The notes under the pieces were generated by a model, which saw nothing but the letters and a program-made list of their open reading frames with translations, had not been told where the DNA came from and did not search any database. From Flavobacteriales bacterium (GTDB lineage Bacteria; Bacteroidota; Bacteroidia; Flavobacteriales_D; Crocinitomicaceae): a stretch of 64,000 nucleotides of DNA. The DNA lies in assembly GCA_018883325.1 (NCBI GenBank), contig VEQH01000012.1, forward strand, positions 1 to 64,000, written 5' to 3'. Shown piece by piece: positions 53,448-62,897 of this stretch. A program made the position numbers and the translations under genes. Each line of letters starts with the position of its first letter. Position 1 is the first letter of the stretch.

Positions 53448-56120
53448 ATGAAATATTTATGCTTCCTTTTATTGTTTTTGTTGAGTTTTCAGTCGAAGGC
53501 TTCACATATCATTGGAGGTGATATTTATTACGATTATTTAGGTAACAATCAGTATCGTTTTTTTATCACACTTTACCGAGATTGTAATTCAAATGGTGCG
53601 GATTACGACAGTCCTCTTGCTCTTGCAATTTACCGTGCGAATGGACAATTATTTCAAAATATAGATGTTCCTTTTCCGGGTAGTGTGGTTTTGCCTGTTT
53701 TATTTAATAATCCATGTGCAACACCTCCAGGAAATATGTGTGTTCAGCGAGCAATTTACACAACGGTTGTGACTTTGCCTCCAACCCAAGGTGGATATGA
53801 CGTTTCGTATCAACGATGTTGTCGCGGGCCAAATGTCACCAATCTTATCAATCCTGATGATACAGGTTTAACACTAACGACACACGTTCCGGGTTCAGAA
53901 ACTGGTTTTACGAATAATGGAAGTCCACGTTTTACCAATTATCCTCCTATACTTTTGTGTAATAACGATCAATTGGTTTTTAATCACGTGGCAACTGACC
54001 CCGATAACGATCAATTGGTTTATTCATTGGTTACACCTTATTCTGGAGCAAGTTCTGCATCACCTTTACCAGCTCAAACGCCTGCCCCGCCATATTATCC
54101 CGTGCAATGGTCAGGACCTTTTAATGCAACTCAACCTTTGGGTCCAAATTCATCAACGGTTATCAATCCCTCAACTGGTGTTTTAACTGTCAATCCAAAT
54201 ATGATTGGACTTTTTGTAGTGGGAATTCGCGTTCAAGAATTTAGAAATGGAGTATTAGTAGGTGAAACTGTTCGCGACTTTTTGTTCAGGGTTTTTGACT
54301 GTAATATTGTAATGCAAGCAATTCTACCAACACAACAACAGCTTCCAACTTTTGTTTCTTTCTGTCAAGGTCTTACAGTTGATTTTGTGAATAATTCTTA
54401 CGGTGGTTCAAATTACAGTTGGGATTTTGGTGTTCCAAATCAAACTACGGATGTTAGTTCTGTTTTTGCGCCCTCGTTCACTTATCCATCGCCGGGAACT
54501 TACACTGCTCGTTTAATTGTCAATGAAGGTTGGGCCTGTACAGATACAGCATATATGACAGTTACGGTAAATAATCCTTTTTCGCTTTCTTGGACCTCAC
54601 AAGATTCTTTGTGTATTCTCGGAAATTCGTTTGATTTTATTGCTCAAACAAGTAATCCTTCAGCTAATTTTTCGTGGGTTTTAGACACAGATGCATCGGT
54701 TCAAACTTCGACCAATTTAACGGTTCCCGATGTTACTTTTTCAACTGCTGGTTATCACGTTGTTACGCTAAATGGTGATGATGGCGATTGCGTCACAAGC
54801 TACACGGATTCGATTTACATATTTGATTTGCCAATCAGTTCAATTGGAGTGCCGCCGAGTGTTCAATGTTTGGGATACACCGTTCCGTTTGAGAATAATT
54901 CCATCAATGCTTACAATTATCTATGGGATTTTGGTGTTCAAGAATCAGCTCAAGATGTTAGTACCGATTTTGAACCAACTTACACTTATACAAATCCTGG
55001 AAATTATACAGTAAAATTAATTGCAAGCTCTTCTGCTGGCTGTAGCGACACTTCGACGGTTCAAGTTCAAATTAACGAACCTTTAACGCTTTCTTTTGTT
55101 CACAGCGATTCTCTTTGTATTTCAAATGGTGGTTATGATTTTGATGCAACAGTATCTGGTCCAGGCTCCACAGTTTATACATGGAATTTTGGTTCAAATG
55201 CTAATCCCTCAACTTCGAATCAATTAGATGTTTTTGGGGTTCAATACCTTAGACCGGGTCTTCATCCGGTAACACTTACCGGCGTTTTTGATGTTTGTAC
55301 TTTAACAGTTACTTCAACAGTTTTCGTTTATGGGATTCCGCAAATTGATTTTCTTTTTGTGAATACCTTGCAATGTGCACCCTCGAACGCAACATTTATA
55401 AATCTAAGTCAAACAGATGCTCCAGCAAGTTATTTATGGGATTTTGGTGATGGTTCTACTTCAACGGCATTTCATCCAAATCACAGTTATACAAGCGTTG
55501 GAAATTACAGTGTAAGTCTTTCAATGACAACATTAGCGGGCTGTGTTGACACTTTGTTTTTAATGAAACAAGATTTGGTAACAGTGCATCCGAAACCAAC
55601 AGCTGGATTTATGGTTACACCAAATGAAGTAGATATTTGTAATTCACGGGTTGAGTTTATTGACCAATCAATAGGTGCAAGCTCTTATTTCTACTTTTTT
55701 GATCGAAACAAGTATATTTCAACAAACCCAAACTTTTATCACAATTACACCACCTCAGGTTCTGATTATCCTATGCAAGTTGTGGAGAATCAATTCGGTT
55801 GTCGCGATAGCACGCGCAGAACTGTTTTTGTAGAACCATTTGTTTTTTACATTCCAAACACTTTTGTTCCAGACGATGATACAGTGAATGATATCTTCAA
55901 AGTTGTATCTTCTTTTGAAATAGAAGCGCTTGAACTCACTATTTATGATAAGTGGGGAGAACGAATTTTCTTCTCGGAAGACCTAAATTACGGTTGGGAC
56001 GGTACTTACCAAGGAAAACAATGTCAAGACGACACCTACATTTACACTTTCAAATACAAAGGTTGTGACTCACCTTATGAATGGAAATTGGTAGAAGGAT
56101 TTGTGAATTTGTTGCGGTAA
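53448..56120 (+). CDS. Large secreted PKD-domain protein with T9SS type B sorting domain
   Basis: The 890-residue protein has a signal peptide (to about SKASH), an N-terminal beta region that contains a GGDIYYDYLGNNQYRFFITL opening, several PKD domains from about 300 (NYSWDFGVPN, YNYLWDFGVQ, SYLWDFGDGSTSTAFHP) and a CHU_C tail (FYIPNTFVPDDDTVNDIF, YDKWGERIFFSEDLNYGWD, DDTYIYTFKYKG). It would be carried out by the T9SS and stay on the surface. The repeats suggest an adhesin or structural role. Confidence 0.92.
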   Translation: MKYLCFLLLFLLSFQSKASHIIGGDIYYDYLGNNQYRFFITLYRDCNSNGADYDSPLALAIYRANGQLFQNIDVPFPGSVVLPVLFNNPCATPPGNMCVQRAIYTTVVTLPPTQGGYDVSYQRCCRGPNVTNLINPDDTGLTLTTHVPGSETGFTNNGSPRFTNYPPILLCNNDQLVFNHVATDPDNDQLVYSLVTPYSGASSASPLPAQTPAPPYYPVQWSGPFNATQPLGPNSSTVINPSTGVLTVNPNMIGLFVVGIRVQEFRNGVLVGETVRDFLFRVFDCNIVMQAILPTQQQLPTFVSFCQGLTVDFVNNSYGGSNYSWDFGVPNQTTDVSSVFAPSFTYPSPGTYTARLIVNEGWACTDTAYMTVTVNNPFSLSWTSQDSLCILGNSFDFIAQTSNPSANFSWVLDTDASVQTSTNLTVPDVTFSTAGYHVVTLNGDDGDCVTSYTDSIYIFDLPISSIGVPPSVQCLGYTVPFENNSINAYNYLWDFGVQESAQDVSTDFEPTYTYTNPGNYTVKLIASSSAGCSDTSTVQVQINEPLTLSFVHSDSLCISNGGYDFDATVSGPGSTVYTWNFGSNANPSTSNQLDVFGVQYLRPGLHPVTLTGVFDVCTLTVTSTVFVYGIPQIDFLFVNTLQCAPSNATFINLSQTDAPASYLWDFGDGSTSTAFHPNHSYTSVGNYSVSLSMTTLAGCVDTLFLMKQDLVTVHPKPTAGFMVTPNEVDICNSRVEFIDQSIGASSYFYFFDRNKYISTNPNFYHNYTTSGSDYPMQVVENQFGCRDSTRRTVFVEPFVFYIPNTFVPDDDTVNDIFKVVSSFEIEALELTIYDKWGERIFFSEDLNYGWDGTYQGKQCQDDTYIYTFKYKGCDSPYEWKLVEGFVNLLR

Positions 56121-56159
56121 TTTTTCTTTTGAAATATTTTTAGAGTTTCTCCGCAGAGC

Positions 56160-57341
56160 TTAAATTGATTTTTTAATTTCCTCTACATCTTTATAATTTC
56201 TAACAATGAATTTTTGTTTTGCTTCCATTTTATCAAATAATTCTTGTTGTTTTTTAGACAATTCTTCATTGTGGAATTTACATTCAATCAGCATTTTAGA
56301 TTCTGAGATGAAATCAAGTTCAATTGTGTTTTCGTAAATGTACATTAGGTTTAATTCTTTCAGTCTAAGAAACACATAGTTTTCAAAAACCGCACCCCAG
56401 TCGCGTTCGCCCGTATAGAAATTTCGAATACCTGTATCACAGCAATAAATTTTCTTTGGTGAAACGAGTTGTTCATTTAATTTTCCAGCACGTGTTACAG
56501 GATAAATAATAAATGTGTCGCAAAATAAATCAAAATAGCGTTTCGACGATTCCGTAGAAATACCTAGTACTTTAGCAATTTTGTTAATGCTCAATGTTTT
56601 ACCACTTCTTTCCATCAATAATAAAAAGTAATCTTTCAGCACACTAATTTGTCGAATTCCATGAACTGCGGCAATATCTTTGTAAATGATATTATCCATT
56701 AATTCACGAATATAGGCATCGTCATTTGTGAGTACATATTCTGGGATTCCGCCTTTTGTGAGGTATTCTTTGAAGTATTTTTCATGCAAATGTGCGTCTG
56801 ATTTCGTAATTTGAATGTCTTTAAAATCAAGGTATTCGAAGTAATTTAACGGAAGAACTTCAAATGTAATTGATCTTCCTGTCAGTAATCCATTTTGAGC
56901 CTTCAATAACGAAGCACTTGATGACGAGGCAATGATTTTAACATTTTCAGCATCGTATAAATTTTTTAGTTGTTGCTCATAATCAATGCAAAACGTGATT
57001 TCATCTAAAAACAAATAAATCTGCTCTTTAATACTTAATTCATTCATTGCTCGGAAGTATTCTACAATTTCGAGAATTGTTTTTCCGGACAATAAATAAT
57101 CATCTAAACTGACATATAACATGTTTTTAGCAGGGACATTTCCTTTAAAAAGCAAGTGTTTAATGCTCAATTTCATAAGACTCGTTTTTCCGATGCGTCT
57201 TAATCCTTTTAAGAAAACAACTTGTTTGTTATTTAAATTTGGAAGCAATCTTGTTTTAAAATCTGTTCTTTCTTTTAAAGTCATTAATTTTTCAAAATCA
57301 CCTTCCCACCAAGGATTGTAGCGATAGAGTTCCTTTTCCAT
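56160..57341 (-). CDS. AAA ATPase with DUF4143 C-terminal domain
   Basis: The 393-residue protein has a P-loop GLRRIGKTSLM at about 45-55 and a Walker B-like IYLFLDEITF, followed by a winged-helix stretch (GKTLSINKIAKVLGISTES) and a DUF4143 end with LDFISESKMLIECKF, the PD-(D/E)xK nuclease pattern. Members are scattered, often mobile, and have no agreed function. The 190-bp upstream region holds three 15-bp repeats at an exact 33-bp spacing that could be the binding site of this very protein. Confidence 0.9.
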   Translation of the reverse strand: MEKELYRYNPWWEGDFEKLMTLKERTDFKTRLLPNLNNKQVVFLKGLRRIGKTSLMKLSIKHLLFKGNVPAKNMLYVSLDDYLLSGKTILEIVEYFRAMNELSIKEQIYLFLDEITFCIDYEQQLKNLYDAENVKIIASSSSASLLKAQNGLLTGRSITFEVLPLNYFEYLDFKDIQITKSDAHLHEKYFKEYLTKGGIPEYVLTNDDAYIRELMDNIIYKDIAAVHGIRQISVLKDYFLLLMERSGKTLSINKIAKVLGISTESSKRYFDLFCDTFIIYPVTRAGKLNEQLVSPKKIYCCDTGIRNFYTGERDWGAVFENYVFLRLKELNLMYIYENTIELDFISESKMLIECKFHNEELSKKQQELFDKMEAKQKFIVRNYKDVEEIKKSI

Positions 57342-57383
57342 TTTGATTAAAGATTCATTTTAAGAACAAAAATAGCAAAACCA

Positions 57384-57464
57384 TTTGTTTGTGGCAAATG
57401 AAAAATATAAAAATCGTTTGTTTATAGCAAATGCTTTTAGATAATAGCATTTGTTTTTAGCAAA
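57384..57464 (-). promoter_or_regulatory. Candidate operator: three TTTGTTTNTRGCAAA repeats at 33-bp period
   Basis: Copies are TTTGTTTGTGGCAAA (57384), TTTGTTTATAGCAAA (57417) and TTTGTTTTTAGCAAA (57450), starting exactly 33 bases apart. Each is a small inverted repeat TTTG/CAAA. A half copy ATAGCAAA is at 57372-57379. They fill the space before the ATPase ATG at 57341, suiting cooperative binding on one helix face. Confidence 0.6.
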
Positions 57465-57531
57465 CATTATTCATTAATGTTCGAAAAAATTGCAATAGAA
57501 AAACAATTTAGGAAAATAGAAAATGTCAGAA

Positions 57532-58263
57532 CTACGATTTCTTTCTCAGCACAAAATTTTGTCCGAGGTACACTTTTCGAACTTGTTCATCTGCTGCCAA
57601 TTCTTCAGCAGTTCCAGATTTAAGAATGCTTCCTTCAAATAAAAGGTAAGCTCTATCAGTGATTGACAGTGTTTCTTGAACGTTGTGGTCGGTGATGAGA
57701 ATTCCGATGTTGCGTTTTTTTAATTCTGAAACAATACTTTGTATGTCCTCTACTGCGATTGGGTCAACACCGGCAAAAGGCTCATCAAGTAAAACGAATT
57801 TTGGGTCAGTTGCCAATGCACGAGCAATTTCCGTACGACGTTTTTCTCCGCCAGAAAGGCGATTACCAAGGTTTTTACGAACGTGAGTCAAGTGAAATTC
57901 GCTCAAAAGTGTTTCGAGTTTTTCTTCTCGCTCTTTTTTGTTCAAGTCAGTCATTTCCAAAATCGCCATGATATTGTCTTCAACGCTCAATTTCCTGAAG
58001 ACAGAAACTTCTTGTGGCAAATATCCAATTCCAAGTTGTGCCCGTTTATACATTGGATAATTTGTAATTTCTTGCTCACCCAAGAATACTTTTCCTTCAT
58101 CTGGACGAACTAAACCAACAATCATGTAGAAAGAAGTTGTTTTTCCTGCACCATTCGGACCAAGTAAACCCACGATTTCACCTTGATTTACTTCCACAGA
58201 AACACCATCAACAACATTTCTGCCTTTATACGTTTTACGAATATTTGTGGTGTACAACTTCAT
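57532..58263 (-). CDS. lptB: Lipopolysaccharide export ABC transporter ATPase
   Basis: The 243-residue ATPase has Walker [17 protein letters not shown], the signature [15 protein letters not shown], Walker [13 protein letters not shown] and the H-loop ITDHNVQET. The pattern [24 protein letters not shown] is specific to LptB. It powers LPS transport with LptF and LptG. It is the last gene of a tatC-DUF5686-lptB run with gaps of only 2 and 12 bp. Confidence 0.96.
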   Translation of the reverse strand: MKLYTTNIRKTYKGRNVVDGVSVEVNQGEIVGLLGPNGAGKTTSFYMIVGLVRPDEGKVFLGEQEITNYPMYKRAQLGIGYLPQEVSVFRKLSVEDNIMAILEMTDLNKKEREEKLETLLSEFHLTHVRKNLGNRLSGGEKRRTEIARALATDPKFVLLDEPFAGVDPIAVEDIQSIVSELKKRNIGILITDHNVQETLSITDRAYLLFEGSILKSGTAEELAADEQVRKVYLGQNFVLRKKS

Positions 58264-58275
58264 GCGGTGAAATTA

Positions 58276-60729
58276 CTAAAAATTAAAGACCAACTTAGCC
58301 CTGATTCCTAATGGGCTTACACTTGGATCAAGGTGAGTCATGCGCCAGACTAAATCAACACGACCAAATTTTAAAATATTTTCAATTCCAATGCTTGTTT
58401 CCGCGTAAGGAATGTTATTGAATTTTTTCACGAAAGTTGGCATTAACATTTCAGTTTGGTGACGTTGGCTGACTTCTCCTAATACAAATTTACCTGTTGT
58501 TACTAATCGAAGCTTCAATTTCTTAATCAAAGGAAGTCGGTCAAAAAGTATTCCTCCCCATTGATTTTCAATGAAACCACTGACATATCTATCCGAAATC
58601 AGTTCTAAAAAGTTCAGTTTATTAAATGCACTTGACATCAAATAAAGCGATTGATTGCCCTCGTGAACTTTTAAGAATGGGTAAGCTGTTTTTCCGTTGA
58701 TATAGCCTAGCGTAAAACCATAATACATTCTACCGAAGATACCTAATTGGCGATAGTGCTCAAATTGAAATTCAAATTTTTGATAGTTGTATTGACTTCC
58801 TAGAATTCCTTTAACGCCAACAATCGTTTGAAAAGATAGAATTGGGTTTGTGCAGGCAACATTCGTTCTGTCAAAATATCCTGAGAGAAATTCTTCATTT
58901 TTTGCCCAACGAATTCGCGCTGTAAATTCTGTTGTTTTAATGTTTGAAATGGAAAGGGTATCAAATCCTTGTATGCGTTGATAATTTGCTAATCCCAATG
59001 GCGTGAAGGATTTCCATTCTGCTCCTGTAAATAGAATAAAATCCTTTTTAATGTCTTTTTCAAGATTCAATCCTGCTTTCTTCACAAATGTAAGTTTGTC
59101 AAAAGGAGCAGTGCTCAATACGGTTGTAAATGTATTTCCCATGGAAAGTGCACTTGCAGATTGCCCGATTTGTTCAATGTCGTATGAATAAAATCCAGTC
59201 ATCATCCCGCGTTTTTTGGGAGTAATATTGTAGCGGATTTTACCCATGTATTTGAATTTATCATCGCCAAATCCGTAGGCGACTTTTCCACCCAATTCAA
59301 TTCTTTTGGAGAACTTATTCGAGGTTCTTAATGCCAAGCCCAAACGCAATTGTTCAACAGGATTGAAAGCTACGAGCGAGAAAGCACTACCTAATTCTAC
59401 TTTGCCGAGCAAAACATAACCTGTACTTGCCAAGTATGCTAGATTTTTCATCGTTTTAAAGAAACGTGTGTGTTGCAAGGAATCAACCATTTCAATGATG
59501 TTTCCCTCTTGAACACTTAACTCAACATGGCGCATTTTGTTCCAATATTCGTCGCTTCGTATTTTTGCACTATCCAAAAATTCAACGGTGTTGTCGCTCT
59601 TATAAAAGTCTTCTTCGCGCTTTTGATTGATAGTAATATTTCTTCTACTGCTGTATTTTCTACCATAAAGCCCATATAATTTGGAGTTTTCTGTCACGCG
59701 AATGTCGGCGATTAATTTTTCTTCCACCATCATCCAAACTTCTTTTTCCACTTGCTCAAATTCTTGCTCAAAGTAGAAATCTGAGATATAATTCAAATTT
59801 GCTCCCGGAGAAATGGTTGCACTCATTTTTTTGATGGCATAAGTTGTGTCGTGAATCCACATTTCGCCTTCAAAGGTTAAATCGCCCGTTCTCTTCGGCG
59901 TAAATCGCAATTTGTAACACCAGTTTTTACCAATGAAAGTAGAATCTTCCAGGTAGAATTTGTAGTAATTTCTAGCATAAGGGGCAACGGGACTGATAAA
60001 TGATTTATAAAACAAATCATAAATATTGTCATAGACATTGATGTCTAAATACATATCGCCTAAAAATTGATTCACTTGCAAGTTTTCAACTCCAGTTATA
60101 CGTGTTGCTTTAACGACTTCTTTTTTGAGTTTAGGTTTATTCTTGAAATAGAAATCAGAGATGGATTCCGTTAGAATTACAGGTAAATACGTTTTCCCAT
60201 CGTCAGTTGAATCCAAATAATCCATGATCACATCGAGGCGTTTTACAATTCCATTCTCTGTAAATTTGTCGCCAATATTGTTGAGGTCAAGTTGAATTTT
60301 ATTGTACAATTCATACTCGTAAGCTTCGAGTTTTTCTTTGTTATTGATGGGTTTATTAGCAATTACAAGCTTATGTAAACGCGTTGAAGGAAGTTCATCT
60401 GGCGCTTTCACAACAACTTCTTCCAAATCGCTTGTGAGCACAAGTAGTTTAATTTCAAAATAATTTTCTTGGTCTTTTTTTACTTTTTTGGTCTGGGTTA
60501 AATAGCCTGTAAAAGAAAACATTACAGAATCAGTTGCATAATAGGTTTCTAAGAAAAAATTTCCAAGAGAATCTGAGATTGTTCCAATTTTAGAATTTTG
60601 AAAACGAACCTTTGCGAAAGGAAGCACTTCACCTGTAACGCCGTCTATTATTTTCCCCTTGACAATTGTTTGTTGGCTAATTCCAACAAAAGATAGTAGA
60701 GCAAAAAATAACAGAACTATACATCTCAT
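58276..60729 (-). CDS. DUF5686 family outer-membrane protein with carboxypeptidase-regulatory-like plug
   Basis: The 817-residue protein has a signal peptide (to about FVGIS), a CarboxypepD_reg-like domain at about 22-105 (VKGKIIDGVTGEVLPFAKV, GNFFLETYYATDSVMFSFTG, LEEVVVKAP) and the DUF5686 region, with a beta-barrel C terminus ending LGIRAKLVFNF. The regulatory domain is as found before TonB receptors, but there is no TonB box or plug. It sits between tatC and lptB, so it may assist outer-membrane assembly. Function is unknown. Confidence 0.88.
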   Translation of the reverse strand: MRCIVLLFFALLSFVGISQQTIVKGKIIDGVTGEVLPFAKVRFQNSKIGTISDSLGNFFLETYYATDSVMFSFTGYLTQTKKVKKDQENYFEIKLLVLTSDLEEVVVKAPDELPSTRLHKLVIANKPINNKEKLEAYEYELYNKIQLDLNNIGDKFTENGIVKRLDVIMDYLDSTDDGKTYLPVILTESISDFYFKNKPKLKKEVVKATRITGVENLQVNQFLGDMYLDINVYDNIYDLFYKSFISPVAPYARNYYKFYLEDSTFIGKNWCYKLRFTPKRTGDLTFEGEMWIHDTTYAIKKMSATISPGANLNYISDFYFEQEFEQVEKEVWMMVEEKLIADIRVTENSKLYGLYGRKYSSRRNITINQKREEDFYKSDNTVEFLDSAKIRSDEYWNKMRHVELSVQEGNIIEMVDSLQHTRFFKTMKNLAYLASTGYVLLGKVELGSAFSLVAFNPVEQLRLGLALRTSNKFSKRIELGGKVAYGFGDDKFKYMGKIRYNITPKKRGMMTGFYSYDIEQIGQSASALSMGNTFTTVLSTAPFDKLTFVKKAGLNLEKDIKKDFILFTGAEWKSFTPLGLANYQRIQGFDTLSISNIKTTEFTARIRWAKNEEFLSGYFDRTNVACTNPILSFQTIVGVKGILGSQYNYQKFEFQFEHYRQLGIFGRMYYGFTLGYINGKTAYPFLKVHEGNQSLYLMSSAFNKLNFLELISDRYVSGFIENQWGGILFDRLPLIKKLKLRLVTTGKFVLGEVSQRHQTEMLMPTFVKKFNNIPYAETSIGIENILKFGRVDLVWRMTHLDPSVSPLGIRAKLVFNF

Positions 60730-60731
60730 TT

Positions 60732-61523
60732 TTAAGATTTATTTTCGTTTTGTTGGTTTTTTTCTACACGTTTTGCAACATATATTCCTACTTCATAAAG
60801 AATTAAAATTGGAATAGAAACGATTACTTGTGACAAAACATCAGGAGGCGTTATGATTGCAGATAATATTAAAATTGCAACGATTGCATGCTTTCTATAT
60901 TTGATTAAAAATGCCGAATCGAATAATCCTATTTTAGTTAGGAAGTAGGAAACAACAGGTAGTAAGAAGAATAATCCCGTATAAAACACCGTTGAAATTA
61001 CAGTACTCATGTAGGAATTTATAGTGAAGATGTTTTCAATTTTCGAGCTTATCGTAAAAGTTCCGAAAAACTGAATACTCAATGGTGCAACCACAAAATA
61101 ACCAAAAGCTATTCCAAGGAAAAACAAGAAACTCACATAGAATACAATTCCTTTTGCCATTTTTTTCTCGTTGAATTTTAATCCAGGTTTAACAAATGCC
61201 CAGATTTGGTAGAAAATAAATGGAAAAGCAAGTACAACGCCACCCATAATACTTAGCATTAATGCATAAGAAAATTGACCTGAAACGGTCATACTCTGCA
61301 TTTTAACAGGGATGTCATCAATACAAATTCCAAAAAATTTACACATTAATTTAAAAGTGATAAAATCTTTTTGAATCATTTTCAGAAAAATCTGATTCAT
61401 GATTTTTTCTTGATAAAACCAAATGATTGTTCCAAAAATAATTACCGCAATCGCTGAGCGCACTAATCGCCATCTCAATTCCTCGAGATGTTGTAAAAAA
61501 GACATATTTGATTCTTCTGACAT
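60732..61523 (-). CDS. tatC: Twin-arginine translocase subunit TatC
   Basis: The 263-residue membrane protein has six hydrophobic helices and an N-terminal FLQHLEELRWRLVRSAIA with the conserved Glu of the signal-binding site. FYQIWAFVKPGLKFNEKK and IKYRKHAIVAILILSAIITPPD are further TatC signatures. It has an insert of about 20 residues with two Cys after the first helix (KLMCKFFGICIDD). It transports folded proteins with RR signals. No tatA or tatB is nearby. Confidence 0.96.
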   Translation of the reverse strand: MSEESNMSFLQHLEELRWRLVRSAIAVIIFGTIIWFYQEKIMNQIFLKMIQKDFITFKLMCKFFGICIDDIPVKMQSMTVSGQFSYALMLSIMGGVVLAFPFIFYQIWAFVKPGLKFNEKKMAKGIVFYVSFLFFLGIAFGYFVVAPLSIQFFGTFTISSKIENIFTINSYMSTVISTVFYTGLFFLLPVVSYFLTKIGLFDSAFLIKYRKHAIVAILILSAIITPPDVLSQVIVSIPILILYEVGIYVAKRVEKNQQNENKS

Positions 61524-61689
61524 ATCACAAAAGTAAACAATCTCAAGGATTTGAGAATCCTAATTTTCTTTGCTAAAAGTCCACGACCGACAATAATTGA
61601 AGAAATTTTAACTTTTTTCAGTTATTTGGAGATGAACGTAAATAGATTATGTTCACTCAATCTACCTTTGTTCCATAAATTAAACGACT

Positions 61690-61998
61690 ATGGAAACGCA
61701 ATTAGAAATTAAAGGATTAAGATTTAACGATTTTGACCAACAAGTGTGTGTAATGGCGAATGTTATAAAAGACAATCTTTCTTATTGGACTACACTTTTT
61801 GTGGATATGACATCTTTGAATCACATTTTGAACTTGCTACAAAAACAGAATCCAGAATCGAATTTGATGGATGAAATTGTTGCGAAAGAATACGTTGATT
61901 TCACAGAATACGAACTTTCTTTAGACCAACACCAAGCAATTTGTACTTGGGAAGAAGTAAAAGGAAAAGCAAAAGAAATCAGACAAATAAGAGCTTGA
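61690..61998 (+). CDS. Small acidic hypothetical protein
   Basis: The 102-residue product is soluble, without signal or membrane segment, and acidic (VDFTEYELSLDQHQ). A TACCTTTG box at 61663-61670 lies 19 bp before the ATG and fits a -7 element, which supports it being real. No family is recognised. Confidence 0.65.
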   Translation: METQLEIKGLRFNDFDQQVCVMANVIKDNLSYWTTLFVDMTSLNHILNLLQKQNPESNLMDEIVAKEYVDFTEYELSLDQHQAICTWEEVKGKAKEIRQIRA

Positions 61999-62215
61999 TT
62001 CTTCGTTTCAAAATATAATCTATTGTAGGATTGGAAAGCTCAATTGAGTATTTAAGCTCTTTTTTAATCAACTCATTATTGTTTTTACAACCTTATTTAC
62101 CTTAAAATTAACAATTTCGATAACGATATTTTCTCATCAATTTTGCTTTTCAAGCAAAAAAACCGAATTGTTTCCTATAAATTCTAACTATTTAAAATGC
62201 ACTTTTAATAGTGTA

Positions 62216-62334
62216 AGACCGTTTCAAAAGTCGATAATTTAGGCTTTCTAAAAATTTAAACCCGGAGTTTACCCTTGTAAATGAGGATTTTAAATTTTTA
62301 GAGTAACGACAAGTAGCGAGTTTTGCAACGGTCT
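62216..62334. mobile_element. MITE-like palindromic element, copy 2
   Basis: This 119-bp copy matches 48079-48199 with only a few changes and the same orientation. Its ends AGACCGTTTCAAAA and TTTTGCAACGGTCT are inverted repeats with one mismatch, and the inner arms CTAAAAATTTAAA and TTTAAATTTTTAG pair well. There is no flanking 59-bp repeat here and no evident target duplication. Confidence 0.78.
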
Positions 62335-62381
62335 TCGCGTTATATTCATTCTATTGTTGATTAATACTTACTTAAGGTAGG

Positions 62382-62409
62382 TTTGACCCTTTGCTTTTTA
62401 GTAATTTTG
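62382..62409 (+). promoter_or_regulatory. Candidate promoter of dut
   Basis: TTTG at 62382-62385 and TAATTTTG at 62402-62409 are 16 bases apart, near the Bacteroidota -33/-7 arrangement, and 18 bp before the dut ATG. Confidence 0.5.
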
Positions 62410-62427
62410 TCTGTTATTTGAATAAAT

Positions 62428-62862
62428 ATGCACGTAAAAATTACAAATAAATCAAAGCATCCACTTCCTCAATATGAAACCAATGGTGCTTCTGGAATGG
62501 ATGTTCGGGCAAATATTTCTGAACCAATAAACATCGAACCACTCGGTAGAGCTTTGATTAAAACAGGTTTATTTCTTGAAATGGAAATTGGCTTGGAATG
62601 TCAAGTGCGACCAAGAAGTGGAATGGCGCTCAAAAAAGGAATTACTGTTTTGAATACGCCCGGAACTGTTGATGCAGATTATCGTGGCGAAGTAGGAGTG
62701 ATTTTAGTCAATTTATCCAATGAAACAGTTACAATTGAAGATGGCGAGCGCGTTGCTCAACTTGTATTTTGTAAAGTAGAACAAGTGCAATTGCTAGAAG
62801 TAGAAACACTGAATGATTCCTCTAGAGGAGCACGTGGTTTCGGAAGCACAGGAGTAAACTAA
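62428..62862 (+). CDS. dut: Deoxyuridine 5'-triphosphate nucleotidohydrolase
   Basis: The 144-residue enzyme shows all five trimeric dUTPase motifs in order: [41 protein letters not shown] and [10 protein letters not shown]. It hydrolyses dUTP to keep uracil out of DNA and to make dUMP. The nucleotidyltransferase gene follows after 35 bp. Confidence 0.97.
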   Translation: MHVKITNKSKHPLPQYETNGASGMDVRANISEPINIEPLGRALIKTGLFLEMEIGLECQVRPRSGMALKKGITVLNTPGTVDADYRGEVGVILVNLSNETVTIEDGERVAQLVFCKVEQVQLLEVETLNDSSRGARGFGSTGVN

Positions 62863-62897
62863 TAACAAAGAACTAATAAACTTAAAAAACTTTAAAA

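Larger units (their letters stand above)
61999..62427. other. Noncoding gap of 429 bp with a MITE-like element
   Basis: The gap contains the second palindromic element at 62216-62334 and a candidate dut promoter near its right end. No gene is seen in the rest. Confidence 0.6.

Noticed and set aside
57384-57464. Regular 33-bp periodic repeats that could suggest a small CRISPR array
   Set aside because: The repeats are only 15 bp and imperfect, the 18-bp spacers are AT-rich, and no cas gene is present; an operator fits better.
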